From assembly GCA_016278585.1 (NCBI GenBank), contig JADQBO010000332.1, forward strand, positions 1 through 5,270: DNA of 5,270 nt, given 5' to 3'. The notes beneath the pieces were generated by a model, which had not been told where the DNA came from, made no database searches, and was given only the letters and a program-made list of their open reading frames with translations. A program made the position numbers and the translations under genes. This DNA is from Desulfosporosinus sp. (lineage in GTDB: Bacteria; Bacillota; Desulfitobacteriia; Desulfitobacteriales; Desulfitobacteriaceae). How positions within the stretch are numbered: position 1 is the stretch's first letter; each line of letters begins with the position of its first letter. Of the stretch, positions 5,165 through 5,270 are shown in pieces.

Positions 5165-5270
5165 ATGAAGCCATTAGCAGTTGTCACAAGAGGTGGTTAT
5201 ATAGAGAGTCTTCACTATGGATATATTTGTGTTGTTGATTCTTCTGGACAAGTATTGTATAACATCGGTA
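5165..5270 (+). CDS. Asparaginase II-family protein, N-terminus only (runs off right edge)
   Basis: The 35 visible codons from ATG at 5165 read KPLAVVTRGGYIES, then LHYGYICVVDSSGQVLYNIG. This matches the start of the asparaginase II family (PF06089), which begins with a V-x-R-G/S-G-x-x-E-S-x-H-x-G segment followed by a V-V-D-x-x-G-x-x-L-x-x-x-G strand. Members hydrolyse L-asparagine to aspartate and ammonia in the cytoplasm; intact proteins are about 330 residues, so most of it lies outside. AAGGG (5152-5156) gives a ribosome site eight bases before the ATG. An in-frame GTG at 5156 overlaps that site and is less likely. It is the only gene seen on the plus strand and is divergent from the TIGR04076 gene. 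Confidence 0.8.
   Translation, partial: MKPLAVVTRGGYIESLHYGYICVVDSSGQVLYNIG

Noticed and set aside
1..5270. CRISPR array, tRNA, rRNA, insertion sequence or origin
   Set aside because: I found no regularly spaced repeats, cloverleaf-forming segments, transposase frames or terminal inverted repeats with target duplications.

Overview
The window looks like Gram-positive (Firmicutes) chromosomal DNA, most likely from an anaerobic, spore-forming clostridial lineage such as the Desulfosporosinus/Desulfitobacterium group. The grounds are strong AGGAGG-type ribosome binding sites, TTG starts, moderate-to-low GC, and protein families common in that group. The genus is inference, not something the sequence proves.

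Layout: almost everything is on the minus strand. Reading in the direction of transcription (right to left), there is: the decayed remnant of a small holin-like type I toxin gene (about 5005 to 4910); an intact gene for a TIGR04076-family protein (4899-4534); a start-less fragment encoding a SHOCT-type C-terminus (4483-4343); an exported, membrane-anchored protein with a conserved His/HisHis beta domain (4290-3799); a CcdA/DsbD-type membrane thiol transporter (3777-3025); a 155-base gap with a convincing promoter; a CopB-type copper P1B-ATPase with a His-rich tail (2869-779); a strong hairpin terminator (706-745); and a secreted Met/Asn-rich repeat protein that runs off the left edge (448-1). 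At the right edge, on the plus strand, an asparaginase II-family gene begins (5165 to the edge).

How they may work together: the exported 163-aa protein and CcdA are 21 bases apart and probably form one translational unit. CcdA moves reducing equivalents across the membrane. The exported protein has no cysteine but has clustered His and Met, so it is a better candidate for metal binding than for thiol exchange. CopB exports copper, and the neighbouring secreted Met-rich protein could bind copper or silver outside the membrane. I therefore read 1-4290 as an envelope metal-handling neighbourhood. copB has its own promoter and is clearly more AT-rich than ccdA, so it may have joined the cluster separately.

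The most unusual part is 4900-5165. It holds the toxin fossil, a hairpin that buries the toxin's Shine-Dalgarno sequence, and an opposing extended -10 promoter-like sequence that could now serve the asparaginase gene. I did not find a complete new multi-gene system. The best leads are the exported His-protein/CcdA pair with its extra CxxC cysteine, the Met-rich secreted protein beside CopB, and the toxin remnant.
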